Source: Flavobacterium shii (GTDB taxonomy: Bacteria > Bacteroidota > Bacteroidia > Flavobacteriales > Flavobacteriaceae). Taken from it: a DNA stretch of 64,000 nt. Each line of letters starts with the position of its first letter. Positions within the stretch are counted from its first letter, which is position 1. The position numbers and the translations under genes were made by a program. The notes below the pieces were generated by a model that did no database searches, was not told the DNA's origin, and worked only from the letters and a program-made list of their open reading frames with translations. This document shows positions 56,673 to 64,000 of the stretch, one piece after another. Location of the stretch: assembly GCF_025847235.1 (NCBI RefSeq), contig NZ_JAOZEW010000011.1:122572-186571 (forward strand), given 5' to 3'.

Positions 56673-57227
56673 TTATTTTAAATTTTCGCGTCGTTTTTTT
56701 ATAATTCTTTGAAATGCCGAAGGAGTGATTCCTGTCGTATTTTTAAATTGTGTACTCAAATGTGCAACACTGGAGTAATTAAGTAAAAATGCAATTTCGG
56801 TTAAGCTCAGTTCATTTATGATAATGAGTTGTTTGGCTCGTTCAATTTTTTGCAAAATTATGAAGTTTTCAATAGAAGAGTAGGTTACTTCCGAAAAAAT
56901 ATTCGATAAGTATCCGTAACTGTGGTTTAATTTTTCAGCTAAATATACAGAACTTTTTAAATTGTTCCCATTTTCATCCATAAAGACCATCTCTATTATG
57001 GCATCTTTTATTTTTTGTACTAAAACACTTTTCTGGTTCTCTACAATTTCTAAACCCAAAGGTTCTAAATCATTCTTCATACTCTCCAATTCTTCCGCAG
57101 TTAGGTTTTTATCTAATTCAATTTCTCCAAAACCCAACGGTGTATAATTTACTTGTCGTTCCCCTAGCTTCTCTTTTAGAAAAAGGGAGCAAACGGTATT
57201 GATATCAAACTTAATAAATAACTTCAT
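56673..57227 (-). CDS. AraC-type regulator with degenerate HMA-like N-terminus
   Basis: A 184-residue transcription factor. I chose the ATG at 57227 (MKLFIKFDI); a start 31 codons upstream would give a hydrophobic extension. The last ~95 residues are an AraC helix-turn-helix domain (LSLTEIAFLLNYSSVAHLST, FKNTTGITPSAFQ). The first ~65 form a ferredoxin-like fold similar to HMA domains of related flavobacterial regulators, which typically carry a CxxC metal site; here only one Cys remains (INTVCSLFL), so metal binding is probably lost. First gene of the three-gene signalling operon. Confidence 0.88.
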   Translation of the reverse strand: MKLFIKFDINTVCSLFLKEKLGERQVNYTPLGFGEIELDKNLTAEELESMKNDLEPLGLEIVENQKSVLVQKIKDAIIEMVFMDENGNNLKSSVYLAEKLNHSYGYLSNIFSEVTYSSIENFIILQKIERAKQLIIINELSLTEIAFLLNYSSVAHLSTQFKNTTGITPSAFQRIIKKRRENLK

Positions 57228-57351
57228 TGTATAAAATATATTGCTAAAGATAAATAAAATAATTTTGGAAAATAATATAATAGATGGCAATAAAATCAAG
57301 GGGAGTTTAAGTGCATGCATATCAGAATTTTTTTCTTGATTTTTAACAAAA

Positions 57352-57386
57352 AAAATACCGCCTAATTTAATAATTAGACGGTATTA
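57352..57386 (-). terminator. Stem-loop between the csbD remnant and the regulator gene
   Basis: AATACCGCCTAATT pairs with AATTAGACGGTATT with one mismatch and a TAAT-type loop, within 57352-57386, about 20 bases beyond the csbD remnant on the minus strand. Confidence 0.65.
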
Positions 57387-57404
57387 TAACAGAGTCAAAA
57401 AGAT

Positions 57405-57587
57405 TTACAAATCAGAAATGATTTGATGTACTTTCTTTTGATTTTCCTAATTTTGCTGAAGTCTTCCGATCACTTCATCTCCTTTTCCTTCAGAAAACAT
57501 TAGATTATCATCTGTTAATGTAGCACATTTTTGTTTCAACTTTCCTTTTAACTCATTTCAGTTTCCTTTAACTTCTGTAATATTCAT
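57405..57587 (-). pseudogene. CsbD-family stress protein, inactivated
   Basis: Minus strand from ATG at 57587: MNITEVKGN, then TGA where the family has the conserved Trp (GNWNE), [35 protein letters not shown], and after that two deletions (one base, then two) that change KLGKSKEEV to a broken stretch with a TAG before the frame is restored for VHQIISDL and TAA. The 61-codon frame thus carries at least three lesions. CsbD-like proteins are general stress proteins; related stress genes surround it. Confidence 0.85.
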
Positions 57588-57714
57588 AATGATATACTTT
57601 ATATTAATAGTTTAGCAAAGGTGCAGTTTGTTGTTTGGGTATTATGTGACTTTATTTAATTTATTGTATAATTCCTACTTTAGTAAAAAACTAACTTAAA
57701 TAACGTCTTAATAT

Positions 57715-58164
57715 CTAGGACATTTTTTCGTGTTGTTCCAGTAATCCGGTGATAAAATCGGCAGAACCTATATCATTATTTTCATTTTCGAAAATTGGAA
57801 TATATTTTCTGAATTCGATAATAACTTGCTCGTGATTTTGTAGTAATTCGCTTAGCATTTCTTTCTGTGACGGATACATATTAGGAAATTCCTTTAAGGT
57901 AGAGTTTCCTATGAACTCAGTCATGGTGCCGATAGTTTTTTCGCCAAGCTGATTAATTCTTTCTGCTACTTCATCAATAATTGTTTCTAAAATACCATAT
58001 TGATCTTCAAATAATTTATGTAACTCCATAAAACTATTTCCCGAAATATTCCAGTGAAACTTTCTTGTTTTTACATATAAAATCATTTCATTCGATAAAA
58101 TCGAGGTTAAGATATCGGCACTTTTCTTTAAATCTTTTGGAGCAATTCCTATATTTGGTTTCAT
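57715..58164 (-). CDS. dps: Dps-family DNA/iron protection protein
   Basis: A 149-residue ferritin-like protein that oxidises and stores iron and protects DNA in starvation. I chose the ATG at 58164 (MKPNIGI); an upstream start adds 15 poor residues. Inter-subunit ferroxidase ligands are visible: His37 in KFHWNISG, His49 in MELHKLFED, Asp64 and Glu68 in IIDEVAERI. Slightly short at the C-terminus but complete. It lies just upstream of the dead csbD gene and the signalling operon on the same strand. Confidence 0.93.
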   Translation of the reverse strand: MKPNIGIAPKDLKKSADILTSILSNEMILYVKTRKFHWNISGNSFMELHKLFEDQYGILETIIDEVAERINQLGEKTIGTMTEFIGNSTLKEFPNMYPSQKEMLSELLQNHEQVIIEFRKYIPIFENENNDIGSADFITGLLEQHEKMS

Positions 58165-58292
58165 GTGTTTCTTTTCTTTAATGCTGTTTTTCAAATTTAG
58201 GATTAACAACAGTGCAAGTTGTTACATAATTATAATTCGATTTTATAGAAACTCAATGTTTGGGGAAATTCGAATACCAATAATATTATTTG

Positions 58293-58300
58293 TAATTTTG
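58293..58300 (+). promoter_or_regulatory. Probable pyrF -7 promoter element
   Basis: TAATTTTG followed by CCGCA, 21 bases before the pyrF start codon, matches TAnnTTTG. A -33 element at proper spacing is not evident. Confidence 0.5.
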
Positions 58301-58320
58301 CCGCACTAGCAAATTACAAT

Positions 58321-59148
58321 ATGACAACACAACAACTACACGAACAAATTACACGAAAAAAATCATTTTTATGCATCGGTTTAGATGTTGATTTAACCAA
58401 AATTCCACAGCATCTTTTGGAAACAGAAGACCCAATATTTGAATTTAACAAAGCAATAATCGATGCCACGCATGACCTGGCGATTGCCTATAAACCCAAT
58501 ACAGCTTTTTATGAAGCATATGGGATAAAAGGATGGTTGTCGCTGCAAAAGACCATTAATTATATCAATGAAAATCATCCTCGTATTTTTACAATTGCCG
58601 ATGCCAAACGTGGTGATATTGGTAACACATCGAGTATGTATGCAAAAGCTTTTTTTGAAGATTTAAATTTTGATAGCGTAACAGTTGCTCCTTATATGGG
58701 CAAAGATTCTGTAGAACCATTCTTAGCGTTCCAAAATAAACATACTATAATGTTGGCCTTAACATCCAATGAAGGGGCATTTGATTTTCAGACTTTAATT
58801 ACCAATGGTACCGAATTATACAAGCAAGTTCTTGAAACTTCTAAGACTTGGAAAAACAGTGAAAATCTTATGTATGTAGTCGGAGCTACCAAAGCCGAAT
58901 ATTTTTCGGAAATCCGTAAGATCGTTCCAGATAGTTTTTTATTGGTTCCAGGAGTTGGCGCTCAAGGCGGAAGTTTATCCGAAGTGTGTAAATACGGAAT
59001 GAATGATAAAGTAGGATTGCTTATTAATTCATCACGTGCTATTATTTATGCTTCCAAAGAAAAAGATTTTGCCGATAAAGCAAGAGAGGAAGCTTTGAAG
59101 GTGCAACAGGAAATGGAAGAGATTATGAGTTCAACGTTTAAAGTTTAA
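58321..59148 (+). CDS. pyrF: Orotidine 5'-phosphate decarboxylase
   Basis: Last step of UMP synthesis. The 275-residue length and the motifs [25 protein letters not shown] and the catalytic [20 protein letters not shown] (Lys and Asp pair near residue 96), plus VPGVGAQGG and SRAIIYAS, fit the longer type 2 OMP decarboxylase. The gene is 96 bases upstream of a metal-receptor-type gene, with a large hairpin repeat in between. Confidence 0.95.
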   Translation: MTTQQLHEQITRKKSFLCIGLDVDLTKIPQHLLETEDPIFEFNKAIIDATHDLAIAYKPNTAFYEAYGIKGWLSLQKTINYINENHPRIFTIADAKRGDIGNTSSMYAKAFFEDLNFDSVTVAPYMGKDSVEPFLAFQNKHTIMLALTSNEGAFDFQTLITNGTELYKQVLETSKTWKNSENLMYVVGATKAEYFSEIRKIVPDSFLLVPGVGAQGGSLSEVCKYGMNDKVGLLINSSRAIIYASKEKDFADKAREEALKVQQEMEEIMSSTFKV

Positions 59149-59173
59149 AGTTGCTGCACGCTTAAAAAAATTA

Positions 59174-59230
59174 ACCGCAAAGAACACAAAGCTTAGCGAA
59201 CTTAGCGTAAATCTTTGTGTTCTTTGCGGT
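59174..59230. repeat. Palindromic ACCGCAAAG repeat
   Basis: Perfect 18-base inverted repeat (ACCGCAAAGAACACAAAG at 59174-59191, complement at 59213-59230) with a 21-base loop made of two CTTAGCG units. It lies between pyrF and the next plus-strand gene, 14 bases before its start codon, and shares its arms with repeats near 21398 and 62108. Confidence 0.8.
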
Positions 59231-59244
59231 AAAAAAATCAACAA

Positions 59245-60042
59245 ATGAAAACCTTAATAGACCAAATAGGTACTTCACATTCTTTTGAAACGGCTCCAAA
59301 AAGGATTGTTTCTCTTGTTCCTTCACAAACCGAATTGCTTTATGATTTGGGATTGGAGGATAGAATCGTCGGAATTACCAAGTTTTGTGTTCATCCGTAT
59401 CATTTTAAATCTACCAAAAAAATGGTTGGCGGAACTAAGAAAGTGCATTATGAGAAAATTCGTTTATTGAATCCAGATATTATCATTTGTAATAAAGAAG
59501 AAAATACAAAAGAAATTGTCGAAAAACTATCAGAGATATGTCCGGTTTGGGTAACCAATATCCTTACTGTCGAAGATAATTTCCAAATGATTACCGATTT
59601 TGGTCAATTGTTTAATTGTCGTACCGAATCTCAAAAATGGAATGACAAGCTGACTTTCGGATTACAAGATTTTAAAACTTATATAAAAGACAAGCCATTT
59701 AAAAAAGCAGCTTATTTTATCTGGAAAAATCCTTTTATGGTTGCAGGTTCAGATAATTATATCAATGAGCTATTGAAACTTAATCATTTCACAAATATAT
59801 ACCTTGATAAAGGACGTTATCCCGAAGTAGAACTTAAAAAAATGCGTTTGGAAGGTGATCCCGATCTTGTTTTATTGTCATCAGAACCATATCCCTTTAA
59901 AGAAGAAGATGCATTTGAGATAGGTAGATTTACGCATCATGCCAAAACTGTTTTTGTCGATGGCGAAATGTTCTCTTGGTATGGAACACGATTGCTAAAA
60001 GCATTTCCTTATTTTAAACAAATGCATGAGCGCTTACAATAA
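59245..60042 (+). CDS. Helical-backbone metal receptor (BtuF-like) protein
   Basis: A 265-residue protein of the BtuF/FhuD-like substrate-binding fold: RIVSLVPSQTELLYDLGLED, VGITKFCVHP, LLNPDIIICNKEEN, and LDKGRYPEVELKKM. No signal peptide is visible; the first residues (MKTLIDQIGTSHSF) look cytoplasmic, which is odd for an ABC binding protein but common in this subfamily. No permease or ATPase gene is adjacent. Cobalamin or a chelated metal are the usual ligands; none can be chosen here. Confidence 0.82.
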   Translation: MKTLIDQIGTSHSFETAPKRIVSLVPSQTELLYDLGLEDRIVGITKFCVHPYHFKSTKKMVGGTKKVHYEKIRLLNPDIIICNKEENTKEIVEKLSEICPVWVTNILTVEDNFQMITDFGQLFNCRTESQKWNDKLTFGLQDFKTYIKDKPFKKAAYFIWKNPFMVAGSDNYINELLKLNHFTNIYLDKGRYPEVELKKMRLEGDPDLVLLSSEPYPFKEEDAFEIGRFTHHAKTVFVDGEMFSWYGTRLLKAFPYFKQMHERLQ

Positions 60043-60151
60043 TCTATTTTTATAAAGAACTTGAACTTAAATAAATGACTCTTTAAAGCTTTAATAGGAA
60101 GCATTGCTTTATCATTCTTAAAAATGTAGGAAAGAATAAGGCAAAAAAAAG

Positions 60152-60174
60152 CCGACATCTAACAGATGCCGGCA
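60152..60174. terminator. GC-rich stem-loop after the metal-receptor gene
   Basis: GCCGACATCT (60152-60161) pairs with AGATGCCGGC (60165-60174) with one mismatch and an AAC loop. The A run lies on the left side, so the T run is on the minus strand; termination of the plus-strand gene is possible but not ideal. Confidence 0.5.
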
Positions 60175-60385
60175 ATCATTTAACTAACCAAAACCAAAAT
60201 AATAAATAACCAGTTTATTACATTGCAAAGATCAGGTATAACTAAATGTTATGCTGTTAAGGTTTTGTTATTACTTTGTTGTACATAAGTTAACTTTTTT
60301 TTGATTACTTTTAGGTATACTAAAAATGTAGTAATTTAAACTTTTATTAATAGTTTATAGTTATTAGAATATAAAAACAATCAAT
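60175..60385. other. AT-rich leader region upstream of katA
   Basis: About 210 bases of AT-rich sequence with no gene. Apart from the katA promoter at its right end, I see only short repeats such as TTATTACTTTG and TAATAGTTTATAGTTATTAG. Confidence 0.4.
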
Positions 60386-60416
60386 TTTGTTTATAGACAC
60401 AAGTACGTTACCTTTG
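60386..60416 (+). promoter_or_regulatory. katA promoter
   Basis: TTTG at 60386-60389 and TACCTTTG at 60409-60416 with exactly 19 bases between them, an ideal Bacteroidota promoter, 25 bases before the start codon. I do not see an obvious OxyR site. Confidence 0.75.
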
Positions 60417-60441
60417 AATTAAATCATTAAAATTGTTACTT

Positions 60442-61935
60442 ATGGAATCGAATGACAAACTTACCACGGCAACAGGAACGCCTGTACCAGACAATCAAAA
60501 CATAATGACTGCAGGACCAAGAGGTCCGGTTTTATTGCAGGATTTTTGGTTTTTAGAAAAAATGGCACACTTTGATCGAGAGGTAATCCCCGAACGCCGA
60601 ATGCACGCCAAAGGATCTGCAGCCTACGGGACATTTACCGTAACTCATGATATTACTAAATATACAAAAGCAGATATCTTCTCTGAGATTGGAAAAAAAA
60701 CTGATATGTTTGTTCGTTTTTCTACCGTTGCCGGAGAAAGAGGTGCAGCCGATGCAGAAAGAGATATTCGTGGTTTTGCAATGAAGTTTTACACCAATCA
60801 AGGGAATTGGGATTTAGTAGGAAACAATACTCCAGTATTCTTTTTTCGTGACCCGATGAAATTTCCTGATTTAAATCACGCCGTAAAACGTGATCCACAA
60901 ACCAATTTAAGAAGTGCCGATAACAATTGGGATTTCTGGACATTACTTCCCGAAGCATTACATCAGGTAACAATTGTAATGAGCGATAGAGGTATTCCTA
61001 AATCATACCGTCAGATGCACGGATTTGGAAGTCATACTTTTAGCTTTATCAATGATAAAAATGAAAGACACTGGGTTAAATTCCACTTTGTAACCCAACA
61101 AGGTATTGAGAACCTATCCGATGAAGAAGCTGCAAAACTAGTTGGAGCTGACAGAGAAAGCCATCAAAGAGATTTATTTGAAGCTATCGAAAGAAAAGAT
61201 TTTCCAAAATGGAAATTGTCTGTACAGATAATGACCGAAGAACAAGCTAAAACATACAAATACCATCCATTCGATTTAACTAAAGTTTGGTTAAAAGGAG
61301 ATTTTCCACTTATCCCTGTTGGAGAGTTTGAATTAAATAGAAACCCAGACAACTATTTTGCCGAAGTAGAGCAAGCCGCTTTTAATCCTGCTAATATTGT
61401 TCCGGGAATAGGATACTCTCCTGATAAAATGCTACAAGCCCGTTTATTTTCTTATGGAGATGCACACCGTTATCGTTTAGGAGTTAATAATGCTCAGATA
61501 CCTGTAAATGCAGCCAAATGTCCTGTGAATAGTTTTCACAGAGATGGTGCAATGCGTGTAGACGGAAATTACGGAAGCAAAAAACATTATGAGCCTAATA
61601 GCTTCGGAAAATGGCAAGAGCAACCAGAGTACAAAGAACCACCATTATCAATTCATGGAGATGCTTATGCTTCTAATTTTAGAGAAGATGATAACGATTA
61701 TTTCTCCCAACCAGGAAAACTATTCCGCTTAATGACCGATGATAAGAAGCAATTCTTATTCAAGAATACTGCGGCACAAGTAGGAGGAGCGCAAAAGTTT
61801 ATACAGGTACGACACATTCGTAATTGCTTTAAAGCCGATCCAGCTTATGGAGAAGGCGTTGCAAATGCATTAGGATTGACAATGGATGAAGTAAACAATT
61901 TTAGTGATCCTAGATTATTGATAGAAGTTAAATAA
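60442..61935 (+). CDS. katA: Monofunctional haem catalase, clade 3
   Basis: Converts hydrogen peroxide to water and oxygen. The 497-residue small-subunit catalase has the catalytic His55 in [33 protein letters not shown] with the distal-side residues, the essential Asn in [12 protein letters not shown], and the proximal haem ligand Tyr in [14 protein letters not shown] near residue 340. I chose the ATG at 60442; a TTG three codons upstream is in frame but not needed. No signal peptide, so cytoplasmic. A terminator follows at 62014-62048. Confidence 0.96.
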   Translation: MESNDKLTTATGTPVPDNQNIMTAGPRGPVLLQDFWFLEKMAHFDREVIPERRMHAKGSAAYGTFTVTHDITKYTKADIFSEIGKKTDMFVRFSTVAGERGAADAERDIRGFAMKFYTNQGNWDLVGNNTPVFFFRDPMKFPDLNHAVKRDPQTNLRSADNNWDFWTLLPEALHQVTIVMSDRGIPKSYRQMHGFGSHTFSFINDKNERHWVKFHFVTQQGIENLSDEEAAKLVGADRESHQRDLFEAIERKDFPKWKLSVQIMTEEQAKTYKYHPFDLTKVWLKGDFPLIPVGEFELNRNPDNYFAEVEQAAFNPANIVPGIGYSPDKMLQARLFSYGDAHRYRLGVNNAQIPVNAAKCPVNSFHRDGAMRVDGNYGSKKHYEPNSFGKWQEQPEYKEPPLSIHGDAYASNFREDDNDYFSQPGKLFRLMTDDKKQFLFKNTAAQVGGAQKFIQVRHIRNCFKADPAYGEGVANALGLTMDEVNNFSDPRLLIEVK

Positions 61936-62160
61936 GTTTCTTTAAGTTACAAAGGTTCAGAGCTACAAAGGTTCAAAGAGCTTTAAGGAACGCTTAATCT
62001 TTGATTTTAAATAAAAACCCGACAGATTTTTAAAATCCGTCGGGTTTTGTTTTAAAGGTACCGAGGTACTAAGTGATAAAGGTTCTAAGAATGAAGCTTT
62101 GCGAATATCTTTGCGATCTTTGCGTAAATCTTTGCGCACTTTGCGGTTAAATCTGCAGTT
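61936..62160. repeat. Cluster of intergenic repeats after katA
   Basis: Tandem AAGGTTC-type units at about 61945-61985 (ACAAAGGTTCAGAGCTACAAAGGTTCAAAGAG), a second set at 62056-62092 (ACCGAGGTACTAAG, AAAGGTTCTAAG), and an inverted CTTTGCG/CTTTGCGGTTAA set at about 62098-62152 that mirrors the repeats near 21398 and 59174. Confidence 0.65.
62014..62048. terminator. Terminator between katA and purU
   Basis: AAAACCCGACAGATTTT (62014-62030) pairs with AAAATCCGTCGGGTTTT (62032-62048) over 17 positions with one mismatch; flanked by A and T runs, so it can serve both convergent genes. Confidence 0.85.
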
Positions 62161-62167
62161 AAAACCC

Positions 62168-63022
62168 TTAAGAAAACACAACCGTTTTATTACTATAAAC
62201 CATTGTCTTACGTTCCGCATGCAATTTTATGGCTCTTGCCAGAACGATGCGTTCTAGATCTCGTCCTTTCATAATAAAATCATCTACAGAATGAATATGC
62301 GAAACACGTGCAATATCCTGCTCGATAATCGGACCTTCGTCTAGTTCCTCAGTTACATAATGACTCGTTGCCCCGATAATTTTCACCCCTCTTTTAAAAG
62401 CCGAATGATATGGTTTTGCTCCAGGAAATGCGGGTAAAAAAGAATGATGGATATTGATGATTTTATTTTCGTAAAGCGAAATCAAGCCAGGAGTGATAAT
62501 TTGCATATAACGCGCCAAAACGATAAAGTTAATCTCATATTTTTTCAGCAATGCAATTTGTTGTTTTTCGCCTTCTTCCTTATTATCTTTTGTAAACGGA
62601 ACACAGTGAAACGGAATATCAAAACGTTCGGCAATCGATCTTAAATCATTATGATTACTAATAATTACCGGAATTTCAACACCCAATTCATCTGCACTAT
62701 AACGACCTAAAATGTCAAACAGGCAATGATCATATTTAGAGACAAATAAAGCCATTTTTGGCTTTTGCTCCTGATTGTATAAATCCCAAGACATTTGGAA
62801 ATTGGTTGCAATAGTCTGGCTAAAATCAGTTTTTATAGCTTCTATTCCAATACCAGGATTGGTTAATTCACATTCCAATCGCATAAAAAATACATTTTGT
62901 TCTATATCAACATGTTGGTCAATATAGGTAATGTTTCCTTCCACCTTCAGTATAAAATTAGTCACAGCAGCAATAATACCTTTTTGGTCTTTGCAGTGAA
63001 TAAGAAAAGTTATTTTTTGCAT
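62168..63022 (-). CDS. purU: Formyltetrahydrofolate deformylase
   Basis: Hydrolyses 10-formyltetrahydrofolate to formate and tetrahydrofolate, balancing one-carbon pools. The 284-residue protein has an N-terminal ACT domain (FLIHCKDQKGIIAAVTNFIL) and a C-terminal formyltransferase-like domain with IISNHNDLRSIAERF, VLARYMQIITPGLI, NIHHSFLPAFPGAKPYHSAF (active-site Asn-His) and GATSHYVTEELDEGPIIEQD. Length is right. It lies downstream of the DUF4197 gene with a large inverted repeat between. Confidence 0.95.
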   Translation of the reverse strand: MQKITFLIHCKDQKGIIAAVTNFILKVEGNITYIDQHVDIEQNVFFMRLECELTNPGIGIEAIKTDFSQTIATNFQMSWDLYNQEQKPKMALFVSKYDHCLFDILGRYSADELGVEIPVIISNHNDLRSIAERFDIPFHCVPFTKDNKEEGEKQQIALLKKYEINFIVLARYMQIITPGLISLYENKIINIHHSFLPAFPGAKPYHSAFKRGVKIIGATSHYVTEELDEGPIIEQDIARVSHIHSVDDFIMKGRDLERIVLARAIKLHAERKTMVYSNKTVVFS

Positions 63023-63043
63023 TTTAGTTTTTTGGTTAATCGG

Positions 63044-63104
63044 TTAATCGTTTCGTTGTTTATTCGCTTTTAATGTTTAATCGATTAAACAACGAAACGA
63101 TTAA
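63044..63104 (-). terminator. Long AT-rich inverted repeat (TTAATCG family)
   Basis: Perfect 19-base arms (TTAATCGTTTCGTTGTTTA at 63044-63062, complement at 63086-63104) with a 23-base loop that holds a second palindrome TTTAATCGATTAAA. It lies 20 bases past the DUF4197 stop and 21 bases before the purU start on the minus strand. Confidence 0.65.
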
Positions 63105-63124
63105 ACAGTTACACAATCAAAAAA

Positions 63125-63847
63125 TTACTTCTTATCCTGCAAAGCAAAAACGCTTTTTAATAAAGGAGAAGTTCGGGCACTTATGTCCGTTCTGATGCTT
63201 TTTTCTTCAACAGCGATCATTTTAAAAACACCAGCCAAAGCTTGGTTTGTAGTATAATCGGTTAAGTCGGGATTTACTTTCTTAACAAGCGGAATACTGT
63301 TGTATTTTGCAATAATGTTCGACCAGACTACATCGGCACCTACCTTACTGAATGATTCTTTAATAACGGGATTAAATTTACTGTACAAAGCAGTTGTAGT
63401 ACTAGATTGTAAGTAACTTGTAGCGGCACTTTCATTACCCAACAAGATAGTTTTGGCATCGGTAAAAGACATGTTTTTTACAGCCGAAACAAATATTGGA
63501 GTTGACTCCTTTACTGCATCTTCGGCAGCACGATTCAATACCTTAATACCTTCATCGGCAAGAGACGAAAGACCAATTCTTCTTAAAGTAGCGTCTACTT
63601 TTTGTAATTCGGCAGGCATTAAGATTTTTACGGCTTCGTTTCTGTAAAAACCATCTTCGGCAGTTAGTTTAGTTACTTGTTTCGAGATTCCTTTATCCAA
63701 AGCTTCTTTTAAACCCGCTGCTATATCAACGCCGCCAAGACTTGCTATTTTCGATGATAGTTGAGGTAATTTTAAAGTTTTTGGTATTTGTATTTGTGCA
63801 CTAGCTGTAATTGAAAATGCCAACGTTAAGAGTAAAATCTTTTTCAT
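63125..63847 (-). CDS. DUF4197 periplasmic protein
   Basis: A 240-residue exported protein with a signal peptide (ending SITASAQIQ). The mature part is helical and shows the DUF4197 pattern: GGVDIAAGLKEALDKGISKQ, FYRNEAVKILMPAELQKVDA, FTDAKTILLGNESAATSYLQ, NQALAGVFKMIAVEEKSIR and a final LKSVFALQDKK. Role unknown. Its A-rich leader contains no clear promoter match. Confidence 0.9.
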   Translation of the reverse strand: MKKILLLTLAFSITASAQIQIPKTLKLPQLSSKIASLGGVDIAAGLKEALDKGISKQVTKLTAEDGFYRNEAVKILMPAELQKVDATLRRIGLSSLADEGIKVLNRAAEDAVKESTPIFVSAVKNMSFTDAKTILLGNESAATSYLQSSTTTALYSKFNPVIKESFSKVGADVVWSNIIAKYNSIPLVKKVNPDLTDYTTNQALAGVFKMIAVEEKSIRTDISARTSPLLKSVFALQDKK

Positions 63848-63940
63848 TAAAAGGATGTTTTATAAGTTTCAAAAATACTACTTATTCAAAAATAAAGCCA
63901 CAATTTTATTTCGGGAGCAGAAAGATTTTGTTTTATAACA

Positions 63941-64000
63941 AACATTTGTCCCGCTGTACACTATATCCGCGCCAAAAAAAGCGCGGGATGCCGTTCCCAT
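63941..64000 (-). ncRNA. Edge-truncated copy of the long intergenic element
   Basis: Read on the minus strand: ATGGGAACGGCATCC, a 6-base GC hairpin (CCGCGC/GCGCGG, plus-strand 63967-63972 with 63981-63986), then GATATAGTGTACAGCGGGACAAA. The order matches the element at 50098-50210 (GAAATCC, hairpin, GATTGTAACG..., GCAGGA). The window ends inside it. Confidence 0.35.

Noticed and set aside
57405..57587. Selenocysteine at the TGA of the csbD frame
   Set aside because: The position is a conserved Trp, and two deletions plus a TAG follow, which points to decay.

Overview
The window looks like chromosomal DNA of a Flavobacterium-type member of the Bacteroidota. It is AT-rich. Promoter-like sites follow the phylum pattern TTTG-N19-TAnnTTTG. 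It carries a type IX secretion (T9SS) type B sorting domain with a PorP/SprF partner, a fused SecDF, TonB receptors and many SusC-free envelope lipoproteins. No assignment below rests on a database search; families were recognised by eye from motifs and length.

Layout. 0-15.5 kb is housekeeping: asnB, gyrB, mdh, secDF on the plus strand; then lgt, yidD, cysS, folE and a class I aminotransferase on the minus strand; then a secreted aspartyl protease with a PDZ domain. Between cysS and folE lies a dead four-helix-bundle gene. 15.6-21.4 kb is a T9SS cluster: a large secreted protein with a type B sorting domain, its PorP/SprF-like partner, and an OmpA-family protein. 21.5-27 kb holds a DUF1573 protein, valS, a small kinase-like protein and an amino acid permease. 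27-35 kb is an iron-uptake region: two operons, each headed by a siderophore-type TonB receptor (one followed by a PepSY protein, the other by a DUF4198 protein). Both receptor promoters carry the same 15-base motif directly next to the -33 element, which is probably the operator of an iron regulator. 35-40 kb has a lipoprotein, topB and a lipoprotein with one CxxCH motif.

40-50 kb is the accessory part: a REP-associated tyrosine transposase (RAYT) flanked by inverted copies of a short hairpin that recurs three more times within 6.5 kb, an acyltransferase, an orphan SLATT-type membrane protein, a DUF6934-type pair, a serine hydrolase, several small unknown genes, and a 739-residue protein that joins an Mrr-like PD-(D/E)xK nuclease domain to a long C-terminal part that may be a beta-propeller. 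This last protein is the best candidate in the window for an undescribed (possibly anti-phage) system.

50-58 kb: prfA, then a minus-strand block in which a three-gene signalling operon (AraC-type regulator, response regulator, CHASE3/PAS histidine kinase) lies directly upstream of a six-gene envelope/stress operon (DUF4142, outer-membrane barrel, Lmo0937-type, YtxH, holin-like, unknown). On the other side of the signalling operon are a decayed csbD gene and a Dps gene. 58-64 kb: pyrF, a metal-receptor-type binding protein, katA, purU and a DUF4197 protein.

Intergenic regions hold several recurring repeat families (ACCGCAAAG, AAGGTTCTAAG, TTAATCG, CCCGAAGNNTCGGG, and a longer possible structured RNA) and many strong stem-loop terminators.
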